Below, piece after piece: positions 64,000 to 64,000 of a stretch of DNA of 64,000 nt (position 1 is its first letter; every line of letters starts with the position of its first letter). A program made the translations under genes and the position numbers. The notes below the pieces were generated by a model. That model saw only the letters and a list, made by a program, of their open reading frames with translations, did not search any database and was not told the origin of the DNA. The stretch comes from Spiro-02 sp034114085 (lineage in GTDB: Bacteria; Spirochaetota; Spirochaetia; Sphaerochaetales; Sphaerochaetaceae), in the NCBI GenBank assembly GCA_034114085.1, contig JAXEWB010000086.1, positions 1 to 64,000 on the forward strand, in the 5' to 3' direction.

Positions 64000-64000
64000 G

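Noticed and set aside
1..64000. CRISPR arrays, tRNA and rRNA genes, replication origin
   Set aside because: I saw no regularly spaced direct repeats, no tRNA or rRNA-like sequence and no DnaA-box cluster while reading; none is claimed.

Overview
The window looks like a chromosomal segment of an anaerobic spirochaete, most likely a Sphaerochaeta/Treponema-type carbohydrate fermenter. The binding proteins have signal peptides ending in FATGAKEA and FAQGSQES, a style common in those genera. The gene content is PTS, ABC and TRAP uptake systems, iron-dependent alcohol dehydrogenases and polysaccharide lyases, with no respiratory genes. This is an inference; no rRNA or tRNA gene is present to test it.

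Layout. 1-4.9 kb: a mannose/sorbose-family PTS (IIB cut by the window edge, IIC, IID), a membrane protein resembling an inactivated M28 peptidase, and, on the other strand, IIA and an RpiR regulator. 5.0-8.2 kb: an iron-dependent alcohol dehydrogenase, a YczE/YitT-type membrane protein and the 23S rRNA methyltransferase RlmD. 8.2-22 kb: a genomic island. Its left edge is a mosaic of broken mobile-element pieces (serine recombinase tail, phage tail Ig-like domains, a winged-helix piece). Its core is one operon: small HTH regulator, HsdM, an HsdS with an extra C-terminal domain, HsdR, an M48/YgjP-type metallopeptidase and a GIY-YIG/DUF4357 nuclease. Its right edge is a broken IS256 transposase, a RhuM gene and decayed fragments.

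22.2-29.3 kb: a clostripain-family protease, then a minus-strand carbonyl-stress cluster (two aldo-keto reductases, cupin, iron alcohol dehydrogenase, flavodoxin, MerR regulator) with a MerR-type 19-bp-spacer promoter in front. 29.5-32 kb: decayed DNA, including an ATPase gene with a stop codon in its Walker A motif. 32.1-46.9 kb: a ten-gene polysaccharide-utilisation operon (binding protein, two permeases, membrane AraC sensor-regulator, two sulfatases, DUF2264 protein, unrecognised toroid-type protein, PHP-domain protein, GH88 unsaturated glucuronyl hydrolase). On the opposite strand, 47.2-51.3 kb, are two heparinase II/III-type lyases. Together they suggest use of a sulfated uronic-acid glycan: lyases make unsaturated oligosaccharides, the ABC system imports, sulfatases desulfate and GH88 removes the unsaturated end sugar.

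51.6-59.7 kb: a visibly more AT-rich operon with three perfect LacI operators about nine helical turns apart, then LacI regulator, shikimate-dehydrogenase-like enzyme, TRAP transporter, cupin, SDR dehydrogenase and a fumarate-reductase-like flavoprotein. It reads as uptake and oxidation/reduction of an organic acid and matches no pathway I can name. 59.8-64 kb: a truncated DUF4143 ATPase, a secreted pectate-lyase-like protein, a divergent ROK regulator and the 3' end of an MBL-fold gene.

The strongest candidates for something undescribed are the HsdS fusion with its accessory genes, the AroE-like/TRAP/flavoprotein operon, the degenerate M28-like membrane protein beside the PTS, and several genes that seem to be transcribed without a leader.
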